A stretch of DNA of 47,795 bases from assembly GCA_002964805.2 (NCBI GenBank), contig PUDQ02000129.1:1-47795 (forward strand), written 5' to 3'. This DNA comes from Trametes villosa (lineage: Eukaryota > Basidiomycota > Agaricomycetes > Polyporales > Polyporaceae). The notes below the pieces were generated by a model. That model did no database searches. It saw only the letters and a program-made list of their open reading frames with translations, and was not told the DNA's origin. Position 1 is the stretch's first letter, and every line of letters begins with the position of its first letter. Positions 24,575 through 34,514 of the stretch are shown piece after piece. The translations under genes and the position numbers were made by a program.

Positions 24575-24583
24575 CTCCCACTC
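24575..24583 (-). other. Copia polypurine tract
   Basis: On the minus strand GAGTGGGAG directly precedes the 3' LTR (TGTTGAAC). A purine run in this position is the usual primer for plus-strand DNA synthesis. It lies a few bases after the gag-pol stop codon. Confidence 0.7.
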
Positions 24584-24585
24584 GT

Positions 24586-27500
24586 TCAAGATGCGGAGGA
24601 CACCAAGCCAACACCCTGCCTGAAGCGCTCGAGAATGGAGAAGGGCACATTCTTGGTCAGAGCGTCGGCGAGTTGGTCCGCGGAAGCGACGTAGAAGATC
24701 TCGGTGTTCCCTAGTTCGACCTGCTCTCGAACGTAATGGTAGGTGATCTCTACGTGCTTGATCTTTCGGTCGTAAGCGGGGTTGACTGCGAGGAAGATCG
24801 ATCCCTGGTTGTCTAGACACAGGGGAGTCGCTCGCGAGATGTCGTCCCCAAGCTCACTTCCAAAAGTCCTCAGCCACGCCATCTGACGACAAGCGTCTGA
24901 AGCCGCCTTGTACTCCGCCTCGGTCGAGGAGCCGGAGACTGTAGGCTGACGCCTCGATGCCCATGAAACGACACCGCCTGCCATCAAGAAGACGAAGCCA
25001 GATGTGGAATGCCGGTCATCGCGGTCCTCGGCCCAGTCCGAGTCTGAGTAAGACAAGAGACCGTCGTTGGACGCCCCGTTGTAGCGCAACTTGTAGTCCT
25101 TAGTACCCTGGAGATAGCGTAGGATATACTTAGCAAAGTTCCAGTGCGCGTTAGACGGATTGGCGTTGTACTTGGACAACCGCGTTACGGCGAAGTCGAT
25201 GTCGGGGCGCGTTCCAAGAGTTGCGTAGAGAATACTGCCGATCAAACTCTGGTAGCGCTTCCGAAAGGAATCGGTGGCGGTCTGCTTAGATTTCTCCAAG
25301 ACAGCACCGGCAGGGAGAGGGGTGCGAGCCGGCTTGCAGTCGGCCATGTTGAAGCGTTCGAGGACGGACTGGATGTACTCCGACTGGTCGATGTCGATAG
25401 TACGCGTGCTACGGTCGCGGGTAATGCGAAGACCGAGGAAACGCTCGACTGGTCCTAAGTCCGTCATTTTGTACTGTCCGCTCAACGTGTCCTTGACCTG
25501 CTTGATATGGCTAGGCCGGTCGCCGAAGAGGAGTAGATCGTCGACATAGAGTACGACAATCGTAACGAAATCCCCCCCTTGTCGCCGATATACGTAGACT
25601 CCGGCATCAGAGTACGTCCGTTTGAATCCCATGTCAAGGAGAGACTTGTGGATTTTGGCATTCCACTGACGAGACGCCTGCTTAAGGCCGTAGATAGCCT
25701 TCTTAAGCAAACAGACGTAGTTCTCCTTGCCGCGTACGGCCCAACCTTCCGGTTGTTCCATGTAGATCTCCTCCTCCAAGTCGCCGTTCAGGAACGCGGT
25801 CTTTACGTCCATAGACTCGATGTCCCAGTCCTCAAGCGCGGCGTGCGCGAGGAGGTAACGAATCGATTCGAACCGCGCTACTGGCGAGAATGTCTCGTTG
25901 TAGTCCTCCCCCCAGATCTGGGTAAAGCCCTTGGCTACGAGGCGAGCCTTGTACCGTCCATCATGCTTAATGTCATATACCCAACGATTGGCGACGACGT
26001 GACGGTTCTTAGGGCGAGGTACGAGGATCCAGGTCTTGTTTTCCAGAAGCGAGTCATATTCAGCTTTCTCAGCAGCTTGCCACTTAGACGCTTCAGGCGA
26101 ACGCATGGCATCCCGATGGGTATTCGGTAAGCCCGCCTTATACTGAGCGGCAGCGAGAAAAGCGAGCAGAGTCTCCGCTTGCTCGTGCTGAGTACCATCT
26201 GCGTCCGTACGTGCATCAACCCGAGCAGGGGGTTCATCACCGTACGTACTGTCCCCATAGCGCTTAGGCGGTCTGACCTCGCGATGAGGCTTATCGCGCG
26301 CAATGCTAGGACCTCCCACTGGCTCATGACGGCGGCGCACGTGGGCAGGACGAGGAGGGGGAACAGGCGGAGGTGTGGGTGGACGTTCAGGTTCAGCAGG
26401 AGCTTCTGGCTCTGGAGCTGGAGGAGCAGGAGCGGGTGGAGGGTCCAGAACCTCAGGCTGAGGCTCAGGAAGTTGGACAGGAAGAGGAGGGAGCTCGTCG
26501 TCATCAGCGTTCGAGGCTTCATCAGACGGCTCGGTGTACTCTGGGAACGGACTATCATCCGGGGTAACAGGATGATCGCCGGGGGTATTACATGCAGGGA
26601 AAGACTCTTCATCAAATGTCACATCGCGAGACACGACGATAGAGCGGGTGGCCGGGTTCCAAAATCTGTACCCCTTTGAACCGGCTTCATACCCCACGAA
26701 GGTCATCTCGACAGCCTTCTTGTCGAGCTTTCCAGCGCGCTCTGACTTCTGCACGTGAACATATGCTTTGCACCCAAAGACGCGGAAGTAGGACACGTCA
26801 GGGACGGTCCCATCCCAGACCGTAATGGGGCAGCGCCATTTAAGGCGACGCATGGGCTGACGATTGTAGATATGGACGGCTGCTTCCATAGCGAGCTGCC
26901 AGAAACCGTGGCTGAGTCCAGCTTGGTGAAGCATGGACATGGCCTTCTCGACGACGGTACGGTTCCAGCGTTCTGCACGTCCATTCTGCTGGGGCGACTT
27001 AGGCATAGTCTTATGGTGCTCGATCCCATGCTTGCGAAGATGATCGGTGAATTCCTTCGAGGTGTATTCCCCCCCGCGATCAGAACGGACTCGCTTGATC
27101 TTCTTGCCAGTCTGGTTCTCAGCCCACGCCTTGTAATCGTCAAACGCACGGAAGGCGTCAGACTTGTGCTTAAGGTAGTAGGCGCGAGCGAGACCGGAGT
27201 GATCGTCGATAAAACCAGCGAAGTACGAGTAACCGTTGATCGAGCGGGTACGCATGGGGCCATCCAGATCAGTGTGGACGAGCTCAAGGGGCTCAGTCGC
27301 ACGCTTCTCTGAAGGAGGGAAGGAGGAGCGATGGGATTTGCCAAAGGCGCATCCGTCGCATGGTTCACCGTCCGCAGGGTCGATAGCATCAACACCTTTC
27401 ACGTTCGAAGGAAGCTTGGAGAGAGCCTCCTTGCCTGCATGTCCGAAGCGACGATGCCAGGTCTTATAGGTACGAACGTTCAGGTCGAGCTTAAGACTGT

Positions 27501-29268
27501 CCGCGATCTCGAGTTCACACTCATAGAGATTAGAACGCGGGACATACTGCGCCTCCAGGATTTTACGTCCTGGGATTGTAATCGTAGCACCATGAGCAAC
27601 AGAGCCCGTAGGCAGCCTGTTGAAGATGGTCATCTTCCCGTCTCCTTGGAAGATGGAATAACCTTGCCGCTCGATAGTGCCAGTGGAGAAGAGTCGCGAG
27701 GCCGCTTTAGGGACATAGCAGACCTTAGGTAGCGTGATCTTCCACTTAACACCGTCGATGTACGTCTCAGCCTTAACGGTACCCTCGCCTACACCAAGTA
27801 CAGAGTTCCCACTTCCAGCAGTGCTGAAGACAATGGGGTCGTTGTACTCGTGATAAGTAGCGAAATCAGCGAGGTTCCAGGTGACATGCATGGAGGCTCC
27901 TGAGTCCATAAGCCAACGAGTAGGAATCACGCCAGCGGCATTAGCCGCACGATAGAAAGAAGCGTGCATAGAGGCGTCCTCAGAGGAGGAGGCGCCTGCG
28001 GACTCGACTACAAGTACATTGGCAGCGGGAGCGACGACGTGAGCGGTATTGGTAGTGTCCTTTCCTTTCCCTTTGTCCTTCTTCTTCCCACCATTGCCCT
28101 TGCCGTTGGGACGCATCTCGGGGTGCTTCTTGTAGCAAGTGGACTCGTGGTGAGTCGCACTACCACAGTGGGAGCAGGGGCCCTTCGGCTTAGGCTGCGT
28201 CTTGGAGACGCGGGAGGCGGACTGTCCGGACTTGCGCATGGACTCCTCAGCGAGAGACTTCGCGAGGATGACGTCGACGGTGAGTTTCTCGAGCTCCGTC
28301 GTGGCCATAAGCGCAGAGATCATCGACCGGTAGGACTCCGGGACCTTGGACAGAAGGATGAGGGCCTGGATCGTCTCCTCGAGCTTGATCCCATTGGTGG
28401 AGATCTCGCGGAGGCGGGTGACGATCTTGCTCGACTGGTCCTGAATGGACTTCTGGTCCGACATGCGACCTTCGCTGATGAGGGCCTCAAAGAGGCCCCA
28501 GACGTGCGCGCTGTTCGGTTTCCCAAACTTGTTTTGCAGCGCGTCCCACATCTGCTTGGCTGTAGCAGTTGTGCCAGCGACGGTTGCGGCGGAGTCCAGG
28601 ATGTAGTGGAAGCTAGGCGCGGTCCGAATCGTGATGAGACCGGCGGCCTTGTTGTTTTGCTTCCTCCACTCCTTGGAGGCTTCCGCATCAGTAGCGGCGG
28701 GCTGAGTGCCCGTGATAGCCTCCCAGCAGTCGGCGAACATGAGGTAACCCTTCATCTTCGCGGCCCAGTCCGCATACTGAGCGGCGGAAGAGAGAGCAGG
28801 AACAGATTCTGGTTTGATATCCCCCATGACGAGGAGAAAGAACTCGGGGGAATCGGTAAAGTTTTCGCCGAAGTCTAGATCGAATGGAGTTGGAGAGGGC
28901 GAGCGCGAAGAGACTTCAGAATCTGGGAGAGGAACGGTTGTAGGAGACGGGGGAGCAGACTGAGGGAGCGGAACGAGGTGCCAATGGCCAACCTGGTGAG
29001 GACGAACGAGAGCGGCCCAGCTTCGAGGAGTTCCTCGAGGTCCTTGATCGTAGCGATGAGGACAGGGGTGCTCGTCGCAGGGGTAGTATGAGTCGTCCGG
29101 CGGATTGTAATGACGGTCGATGTGTTCTTCTGTGTCGAAGATGTGAAAGCGACCAGAACAGTCAAATGGTTCGTCGGCGACAGAGGAATCAGAAGAAGAG
29201 CCTTGGAGGTCTGCGTCAACTTCTTCCTCAGAGTCCAGGACCAGGGGTTCCGCAGTTGTGGGCTCCAA
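24586..29268 (-). CDS. Copia gag-pol polyprotein, intact
   Basis: One frame of 1,560 codons. Gag (UBN2-type) spans about residues 150-345 (QYADWAAKMKGYL, EALISEGRMSDQ). A CX2CX4HX4C zinc knuckle follows at 365-378 (CSHCGSATHHESTC). The aspartic protease active site is DSGA at 455. The integrase has an HHCC zinc domain (WHRRFGHAG, CDGCAFGK) and the catalytic D,D,E in HTDLDGP, SDRGGEY and NGRAERWNRT. Reverse transcriptase shows VAKGFTQ, KTAFLNGDL and YVDDLLLFG. RNase H shows DSDWAEDRDDRHSTSG and STEAEYKAASDA. No stop or frameshift was found, so the element could be autonomous. The first 147 residues are acidic and unusual for Gag; translation may instead begin at the internal Met near residue 148. 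The large Pro/Glu-rich segment between integrase and RT is normal for copia elements. Confidence 0.95.
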   Translation of the reverse strand: MEPTTAEPLVLDSEEEVDADLQGSSSDSSVADEPFDCSGRFHIFDTEEHIDRHYNPPDDSYYPCDEHPCPHRYDQGPRGTPRSWAALVRPHQVGHWHLVPLPQSAPPSPTTVPLPDSEVSSRSPSPTPFDLDFGENFTDSPEFFLLVMGDIKPESVPALSSAAQYADWAAKMKGYLMFADCWEAITGTQPAATDAEASKEWRKQNNKAAGLITIRTAPSFHYILDSAATVAGTTATAKQMWDALQNKFGKPNSAHVWGLFEALISEGRMSDQKSIQDQSSKIVTRLREISTNGIKLEETIQALILLSKVPESYRSMISALMATTELEKLTVDVILAKSLAEESMRKSGQSASRVSKTQPKPKGPCSHCGSATHHESTCYKKHPEMRPNGKGNGGKKKDKGKGKDTTNTAHVVAPAANVLVVESAGASSSEDASMHASFYRAANAAGVIPTRWLMDSGASMHVTWNLADFATYHEYNDPIVFSTAGSGNSVLGVGEGTVKAETYIDGVKWKITLPKVCYVPKAASRLFSTGTIERQGYSIFQGDGKMTIFNRLPTGSVAHGATITIPGRKILEAQYVPRSNLYECELEIADSLKLDLNVRTYKTWHRRFGHAGKEALSKLPSNVKGVDAIDPADGEPCDGCAFGKSHRSSFPPSEKRATEPLELVHTDLDGPMRTRSINGYSYFAGFIDDHSGLARAYYLKHKSDAFRAFDDYKAWAENQTGKKIKRVRSDRGGEYTSKEFTDHLRKHGIEHHKTMPKSPQQNGRAERWNRTVVEKAMSMLHQAGLSHGFWQLAMEAAVHIYNRQPMRRLKWRCPITVWDGTVPDVSYFRVFGCKAYVHVQKSERAGKLDKKAVEMTFVGYEAGSKGYRFWNPATRSIVVSRDVTFDEESFPACNTPGDHPVTPDDSPFPEYTEPSDEASNADDDELPPLPVQLPEPQPEVLDPPPAPAPPAPEPEAPAEPERPPTPPPVPPPRPAHVRRRHEPVGGPSIARDKPHREVRPPKRYGDSTYGDEPPARVDARTDADGTQHEQAETLLAFLAAAQYKAGLPNTHRDAMRSPEASKWQAAEKAEYDSLLENKTWILVPRPKNRHVVANRWVYDIKHDGRYKARLVAKGFTQIWGEDYNETFSPVARFESIRYLLAHAALEDWDIESMDVKTAFLNGDLEEEIYMEQPEGWAVRGKENYVCLLKKAIYGLKQASRQWNAKIHKSLLDMGFKRTYSDAGVYVYRRQGGDFVTIVVLYVDDLLLFGDRPSHIKQVKDTLSGQYKMTDLGPVERFLGLRITRDRSTRTIDIDQSEYIQSVLERFNMADCKPARTPLPAGAVLEKSKQTATDSFRKRYQSLIGSILYATLGTRPDIDFAVTRLSKYNANPSNAHWNFAKYILRYLQGTKDYKLRYNGASNDGLLSYSDSDWAEDRDDRHSTSGFVFLMAGGVVSWASRRQPTVSGSSTEAEYKAASDACRQMAWLRTFGSELGDDISRATPLCLDNQGSIFLAVNPAYDRKIKHVEITYHYVREQVELGNTEIFYVASADQLADALTKNVPFSILERFRQGVGLVSSAS

Positions 29269-29775
29269 AGTGGTTCAGGGAAGCGCGATGATTGACTTGC
29301 TGTGTGCACGGAAAGAGAGAAATGAACACCTGTTGCGGTGCACCAGGAATCCAGGCAGCCGATATGCCCGAAGACCCAGATAGAAGTCGCCAACTGTGCC
29401 CAAGAAAGCTACTAGGTACGTATGGATATCCGACGCAAAAAGCTATAGTAAGGAGGGTCCGAACGGTTGTCCTCCGGTCCAAAGCTCAGAACGAGCCCGG
29501 CTACGACGACTGGCAGCTGCAAGTGCAGGGCCTGGTCGAAGTATATGTGAAGAAAGGCCGGACTATAAAAGGCCTGTGTAGCTAGGTGCGTGCGAGTACG
29601 TAGGGCTAGTAAAAGCACTCAGGGCTGCGTCACGAGCGCAGAAAAGTCCCCCTGGTAGCAGTGTCGGCGGGCACAGTCAAGAGGTTAGGAAGATGGAGGA
29701 GGGTGTGCACAAACCAGCGAGGTCGACGAGCAAAGAGTGCGCGCGCGGTGTCGACGATGAGGAGCAACCGGTTAG

Positions 29776-29793
29776 AGCGCAGGGCTCATAACC
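29776..29793 (-). other. Primer-binding site complementary to an internal part of tRNA-Met
   Basis: Directly after the 5' LTR the minus strand reads GGTTATGAGCCCTGCGCT. Its complement ends in GGGCTCATAACC, which contains CTCATAA, the usual anticodon loop of a methionine (CAU) tRNA, preceded by AGAGCGC as in the end of a D-arm. This suggests priming by a 5' tRNA half and not by the CCA end, as known for copia-type elements. The tRNA itself is not in this window. Confidence 0.6.
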
Positions 29794-30368
29794 TGATGAA
29801 CTCTGAACCTGGAAGGCTGTAAGCCGCACAAAGAGAGGTCTTCAGTCTGTGAGAGAACGACTATGATTGCATAGTACTGTACCTGTAAGCCGCACAAAGA
29901 GAGGCTACAAGTACTAGTAAGTAACATGTAAGAAACACATAGGTAATGAGGGACTTACTCTTCAGTCTGTGAGAGAACGACTGAAGAGCAGAGGCCTGCA
30001 GAGTCCTCCTTATATACTACTGAGGGAGGACGATGAATAAGCATAAGTAAGAGATCATATGACCGTCCAGAGGATGCTGACTGAGCGAGGAGGTACGCTG
30101 ACTGAGCGAAGGTAGGACGATGAGTAAGAACGAGGCATGTGATGTCCATGGATGAGTAACACTAAGCTCCAGACAGGTCTAGAATAGTCAGGAGCATCGT
30201 AGAACGTACCAGAAGCATAGGTAGGGATGGCAGGATGCCGAGTATGTACAGAACAAAAGAATGTACGTATATGGTAAGTAGGAAAGTCCATGCCGGCGTA
30301 TCGTAGACGCACGGCCACTAACACTGCCACTCCCGGTCCGGCACAGCCGTAGACACGGAAGTTCAACA
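29794..30368 (-). repeat. Copia 5' LTR
   Basis: This 575-bp repeat matches 24000-24574 with a constant offset of 5,794. It is the upstream LTR for minus-strand transcription. No difference between the LTRs was found. Confidence 0.95.
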
Positions 30369-30373
30369 GCAGC
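30369..30373. repeat. Target-site duplication GCAGC, right of copia element
   Basis: Matches 23995-23999. See the copia element. Confidence 0.93.
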
Positions 30374-30850
30374 CGGATTGCCTCGCGTAGCCCATGATGG
30401 CGGATACCGCGCGGTGAAGCGTCTGCGCCAGCGGCGACGCCCATATATGCGTGCACGGTGTGGACCCGGGTGCCGCGGACTTGGAGCTAATGCGCAAAGG
30501 GATTGCAGCACCCGACCAGCCGCACGGACACCCGGGACGCGGACTTCAGGATCCCCTTCGATCGTGGTGCCGCGGTAGCGATTGCAGACTCGGAAACTCT
30601 GTCCGCGCGCGTGCTTTCCTTGCCGGCGTCGCCCTTCTCATTGTCCCAGTTCTTGCGCTCGTCGAACAGCACGTACTACACGGCCAGGTCTTTTCGCTCC
30701 TCGAACGGCCGCTCGTACCACGCAGAGTCATCGCTGGTGGGCGTCGACGCCTCGTTCATCTTGCGTGTCGGAGTGGAAGGGCATGCGCAGCGCTCGTTCT
30801 CCTGCTTTGACCGTGGCGAGAGTGCAGCCCGTGGCGGCGTAGTCGGCCTG
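30374..30850 (-). pseudogene. 1,3-beta-glucan synthase (FKS) fragment, upstream part
   Basis: Minus-strand readings continue the FKS fragment upstream of the copia insertion. LREAIRLL joins LLYRVLHPE across the target duplication. Further up are SKGILKSASRVSVRLVG (compare IGFKSAAPEYTLRTRIW) and EERKDLAVYYVLFDERKNWDN (compare the region ending in HPVEWDN in intact FKS). In-frame stops and frame changes separate the pieces. Identity is low but the order and spacing are right. The start at about 30850 is where I can no longer follow the similarity. Confidence 0.6.
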
Positions 30851-32599
30851 AACGACGTGTCTACTGATGAGCCTGCCGGCTTGCTTCAGGATATCCGTAC
30901 GCGCGGATACGGCGCGTCAGCTGGTCGATGACTCGGATCCCACGTATAGAGTTGCAGTCCGCGTGCGGCCCGGCGCGCCCGCCAATGCAGCCTATGCGCA
31001 CGGGGCGGAGGGCCGCGAACACCTCGGCGTAGGGTGTGCGCAGGACGTTGAACCACTGGCTGTCCTCGTCCAGGGCCGCGTGGTCCTCCCAGAGTAGTGT
31101 GCGTGCGATCTAAGGCCCGCTTAGGTCCATCGGCGACGTTGTTGCTTCGGAGGACGAGGATGGGGAGCGCGTGTCGAGCGAGCCCTGCGCGGAGAACGCG
31201 GCCGTGGTCGTCTTCAACGGCGCGCAGCTCCCGCTCGCGACCGCACTAAGTGACAGGTATGGCACTGCAATGATGGGCCATCGTCAGTCATCTTCTGCAT
31301 TGCGGAGCTCAGCACGTTGTGAATGCTGGCCGTCTGGCTCACCTCGGACGCAGGTGCGCGCTCCTACACTACTTGCTCCTCTCTCCCGCTTGCCTTAAGC
31401 CGCTTGCGGCGCTCGCTTGCGCCCTCCACGGCTCTGCGTGGGGCTCCTGAAGATGTCGTGCTTGCGGAAGATGGTGAACGCGACCGCGCGCGAGTATTAA
31501 TGGGGTGCGGGCAGCGACCGGCGCTCCCGCGAGGAAGAGGGGTTCGCAAAGTCGTGAGCGTAGATGCGCTACGCCGGCACTGCGGACGGTGTGGTGGCGG
31601 ACGGTGTGGTATCTGAGCAGAGACCAAGAGAAGCGTGAACTTATGCGGTTGAACGCTCAGTTCGCCGCCCACGGGCGATATCGCCACCTCGCTGTTCTCG
31701 TGATGACGCGCCTGCGACAGGATTTTAGTAGAAGTCGTCCACAGGCTTGAGGATATCGCAAGAGTGAGCCGTGAGTCAGCAGAAAAAGCGACAGAGCGCA
31801 CCACGCTGTTGCATATGGTCCTCCCCAAGCTTGCGCGAGGTCCGGAGACATGTTCTTTGGCCCCTGGGAGGTTGGCGAGGTGATCGCGCCGGTGTCGCGC
31901 GACTTGACATAGGCACTGTAGCCTTCACCCTCGGTCAAATCTACTGCCTTCATGCTAGACAATCTTGCATACCTTAGGTCTTTGACTCACAGTCTCATTT
32001 ACCCTCCTGTTCACCGTCCCATCCATACCCCATCCGAAAGATAGCGTGCGGCCTGTCGGAGGACTTTGCAGGCAGCGAGCAGACCGTCCGCGCGGAGGGG
32101 CGATCAATTTGTGTATCGTTGTTGGCGACGTCGTACTGGCGCGAGCAAGAGGGCCGACAGATCTGCAGTGCACAGTGGATACAGTGCTGTGCAACAGGGA
32201 CGGGCGATGTGCCGGGAAGCAGGAGGAGCGCGTGCAAAGCAAGAGTGAGATGAGGGTACGGCAGAGACTTGCTCACGCGGGAAGCGCGCGTGTACGAACG
32301 GGATCAAGATCAGCGACCGCACTTGACCACCTGGTTTGAAGACCGCTACGCACACCCTAACTCGAATCAACCCCTCGTTCTCTTCATTCACAGCGAATGT
32401 GTTCGAGGGCCGTTAGACTGTACGTAGCATGCAAAAGCCACGAAACCGCTATGACATTCAGACGTCTGATCAATCAATACTAGAAGGGAATTAGGCTACG
32501 GGTATTTGAAGCCATAAGGGCAGCCACGGGAGGACTAAGAAGGCAGTGAGTACTATTGCACCTACAGAGGGCCTGTTACGGCGGTGCAACTCACCAATC
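30851..32599. other. Region between FKS fragment and F-box gene, no gene assigned
   Basis: No intact gene is recognised. A minus-strand stretch at about 30960-31110 (DEDSQWFNVLRTPYAEVFAALRP) and a plus-strand stretch at about 31140-31252, ending at a GTATGG donor-like site, look coding-like but match nothing that I know. They may belong to the same captured and decayed host sequence as the FKS pieces. The part 31650-32599 shows only short overlapping frames. Confidence 0.4.
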
Positions 32600-34211
32600 T
32601 TAAGGCCTACGACTCCTCCGCGATACGACGCACTCTGATAGCGGGAAAGCATCGCGTAGCGCGGCAATGACGACGACGCGGGAAATCTCCGGGGGAATGA
32701 AGACCGCGTTGAGGTCGATCACCTGTAGCTTGAAGTTCGGAACCATGCAGATAGGGAGCCGATCCCACCCGTCGACAACAGTCAGGGCGGGGAGGGATAT
32801 GTGTTCGAGGGAGGGGCAGAGGTCGACAAGGGTGCCGAGACAGCGTATGTCCGGGTGTGGTATGTAGGGGGACTCCAGAAACTGGATCTTGAGGCTGAGT
32901 ATTCGGGGCCAGGCGGCTGCCATGTGGAGCAGCTGGCTCTCTACGAGAGCTGAGACGTGTCGAAGAAGTCGGATGTTGACGTGTTCAAGAAGGGGGAGTT
33001 GCAGCAGGGGTTGGATTGCCGCGGTGAGGTCCATCCTCCAGGGCCGTCCATACCCCAGGCATTCTATGTCCACGGCGCGGAGGGAGGATAGCGGATAGGA
33101 GTACAAGATCCGGAAGCAGGGACCGAGGCCGTGCACGCCTGAGCAGAAAGAGAGCGTGATGTGGTCGAGCGAGATGCTAGGACGGGGTGCGGAAACTGTT
33201 CATCACCTCGTGAGTACGCACGCGTAGAGGGCGGACAAGTACAACGTACCGGCATCCGACGTGGAAAGGACTGGAATTTGGTGCAGACGCTCTAAGTACG
33301 CAAGGGTAGATGTGTCCCCCAGATGGAAACTGCTCATTTTGGCGGAAATGTGGCGGATAGCGGGGCATAGAATGGATATCTTCGATACGAGACGCTCGTT
33401 CCACTGGGGGAGCGCTTCATCGATCTCCGCGTCTTCGGTTATCCGGCGCCACTGGTCTCGTATAGTCACCTCGAGGTAACGTAGGTTAGGACCGACCAAG
33501 AAGAGTAGATCGTTGCTAGCGCGGGCCGCTGCATTGAAGCTTAGCTTCTTGAGCTTGGGGAGAAGAAGTCCAGCGTTTGTCGCCAGGATAGGGATGAGCC
33601 CAGGCTCGATGTCAGCGGCGTCCACCTCGAGGGATTCGGTGTGCGAGACGTAGTAGAGGAAGTTTTGCCATGCGCTGCGTGCGTTTGAATCCGACGACCT
33701 GTCGAGAACGCGCTGCAGCTCCGACCTAACCGCGCTATATGTGAGTCATAGTTCCAACACATCGGAGCATGCAGACTTACAGGGCGTCGTCCGAACGAAG
33801 CAGGGGTAGGGCGTGTACGAGAGCCTTGAATCCGCCGTCCGAGGCGTCGAGCCTGCTCCACAAAATGGAGCAAGCGTGATGGAAGAAGCATTTCGCTGCT
33901 AGCATCATAGATAGAAGTCCCTTCCGCTCTCGCTTGATGTCCTGTTGTGCGCGTACGTGGTCAAAAACTATCGCAAGGACATCGTCGTGCGCCAAGAGCC
34001 GGGTGGAAGCAGTGCATGGAAGGGGCAGACTAGGTGTTCCTCCTGCGGGATGGACGCAACGCTTGCGGCCGTCCGCGAAAGTGTAGTATCTGTACTCGTA
34101 GCGCAGGACGTGGCGGACGAGGACGGTAGGCTCTGGAATCGAAGTGAATCTAAGGCGTAGAGTGAGCGAGTATATGCTTGGCGAGAGGGTTCTCCGCACC
34201 TGGTCGAGCAC
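32600..34211 (-). CDS. F-box/LRR-like protein (element cargo)
   Basis: Predicted exons 34211-33781, 33734-33250 and 33195-32600 give 503 aa, with both introns (46 and 54 nt) keeping frame. An F-box-like segment lies near residues 70-120 (RLLAHDDVLAIVFDHV, FFHHACSILWSRLDA). It is followed by leucine-rich stretches with irregular spacing (LLLPKLKKLSFNAAA, NLRYLEVTIRDQW, LPLLEHVNIRLLRHVS, PSLEHISLPALTVVDGW). This is the layout of the large Agaricomycete F-box family, whose members act as substrate adaptors of SCF ubiquitin ligases; the substrate is unknown. The start ATG is the first in the frame and is uncertain; an upstream exon or a later start is possible. The gene is transcribed divergently from the 34515 gene, from a 303-bp spacer. 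It lies inside the large transposon. Confidence 0.7.
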
Positions 34212-34514
34212 ATTTTCGGGACCTCTAAGGGGGGCAGGTACGGGGGGCGAACCTCTAGATATCTTCTGTGGGTTTTCATCGCCGTCAGTAGAACGTCAGG
34301 TGCAAAGCATGGGGCGTGGGAGACCTTACAGCCCGCCGCCAAGTTCGCTTGTTTCTTGCCGCCCCAGCGACGGCTGTCCCGGCGCGCCGCGTGTTCGTCT
34401 GTCGCTATAAAATGCAAAACGTCAGCAAACAATGTCCCTTCCGACCGGAACCGCCACCTACACCGCTGACGTGTGCTTCCCTCACCTCCTTCTCGCCCAC
34501 TCTCCCCGTACACC
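34212..34514. promoter_or_regulatory. Divergent promoter between F-box gene and 680-aa gene
   Basis: This 303-bp spacer separates two oppositely oriented start codons. A TATAAAA box at 34406-34412 lies about 103 bp upstream of the plus-strand start and is followed by a C/T-rich stretch, which suits a fungal core promoter. No clear TATA box was found for the minus-strand gene. Shared control of the two cargo genes is an inference from the layout. Confidence 0.5.

Larger units (their letters stand above)
24000..30368 (-). mobile_element. Full-length Ty1/copia LTR retrotransposon
   Basis: The element is 6,369 bp and transcribed on the minus strand. It has two 575-bp LTRs with TG...CA ends and no difference that I could find, a 5-bp target duplication (GCAGC), a primer-binding site flush with the 5' LTR, a polypurine tract flush with the 3' LTR, and one uninterrupted gag-pol frame. 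The order protease, integrase, reverse transcriptase, RNase H is copia-type. Matching LTRs indicate a recent insertion. It interrupts the decayed FKS fragment inside the large DNA transposon, so it is the youngest of the layered insertions here. The 525-bp leader between the PBS and the gag start (29269-29793) has no clear gene. Confidence 0.95.

Noticed and set aside
27964..28878. A 304-codon plus-strand frame
   Set aside because: It is the antisense shadow of the gag region of the copia polyprotein.
29761..29793. A tRNA-Met gene
   Set aside because: Only D-arm and anticodon-arm-like sequence is present, directly beside the LTR. It is the primer-binding site and not a complete tRNA.
33177..33206. 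A 30-nt intron in the F-box gene
   Set aside because: Too short for a normal fungal intron. A 54-nt intron (33196-33249) with a better donor keeps frame and gives a more family-like sequence.
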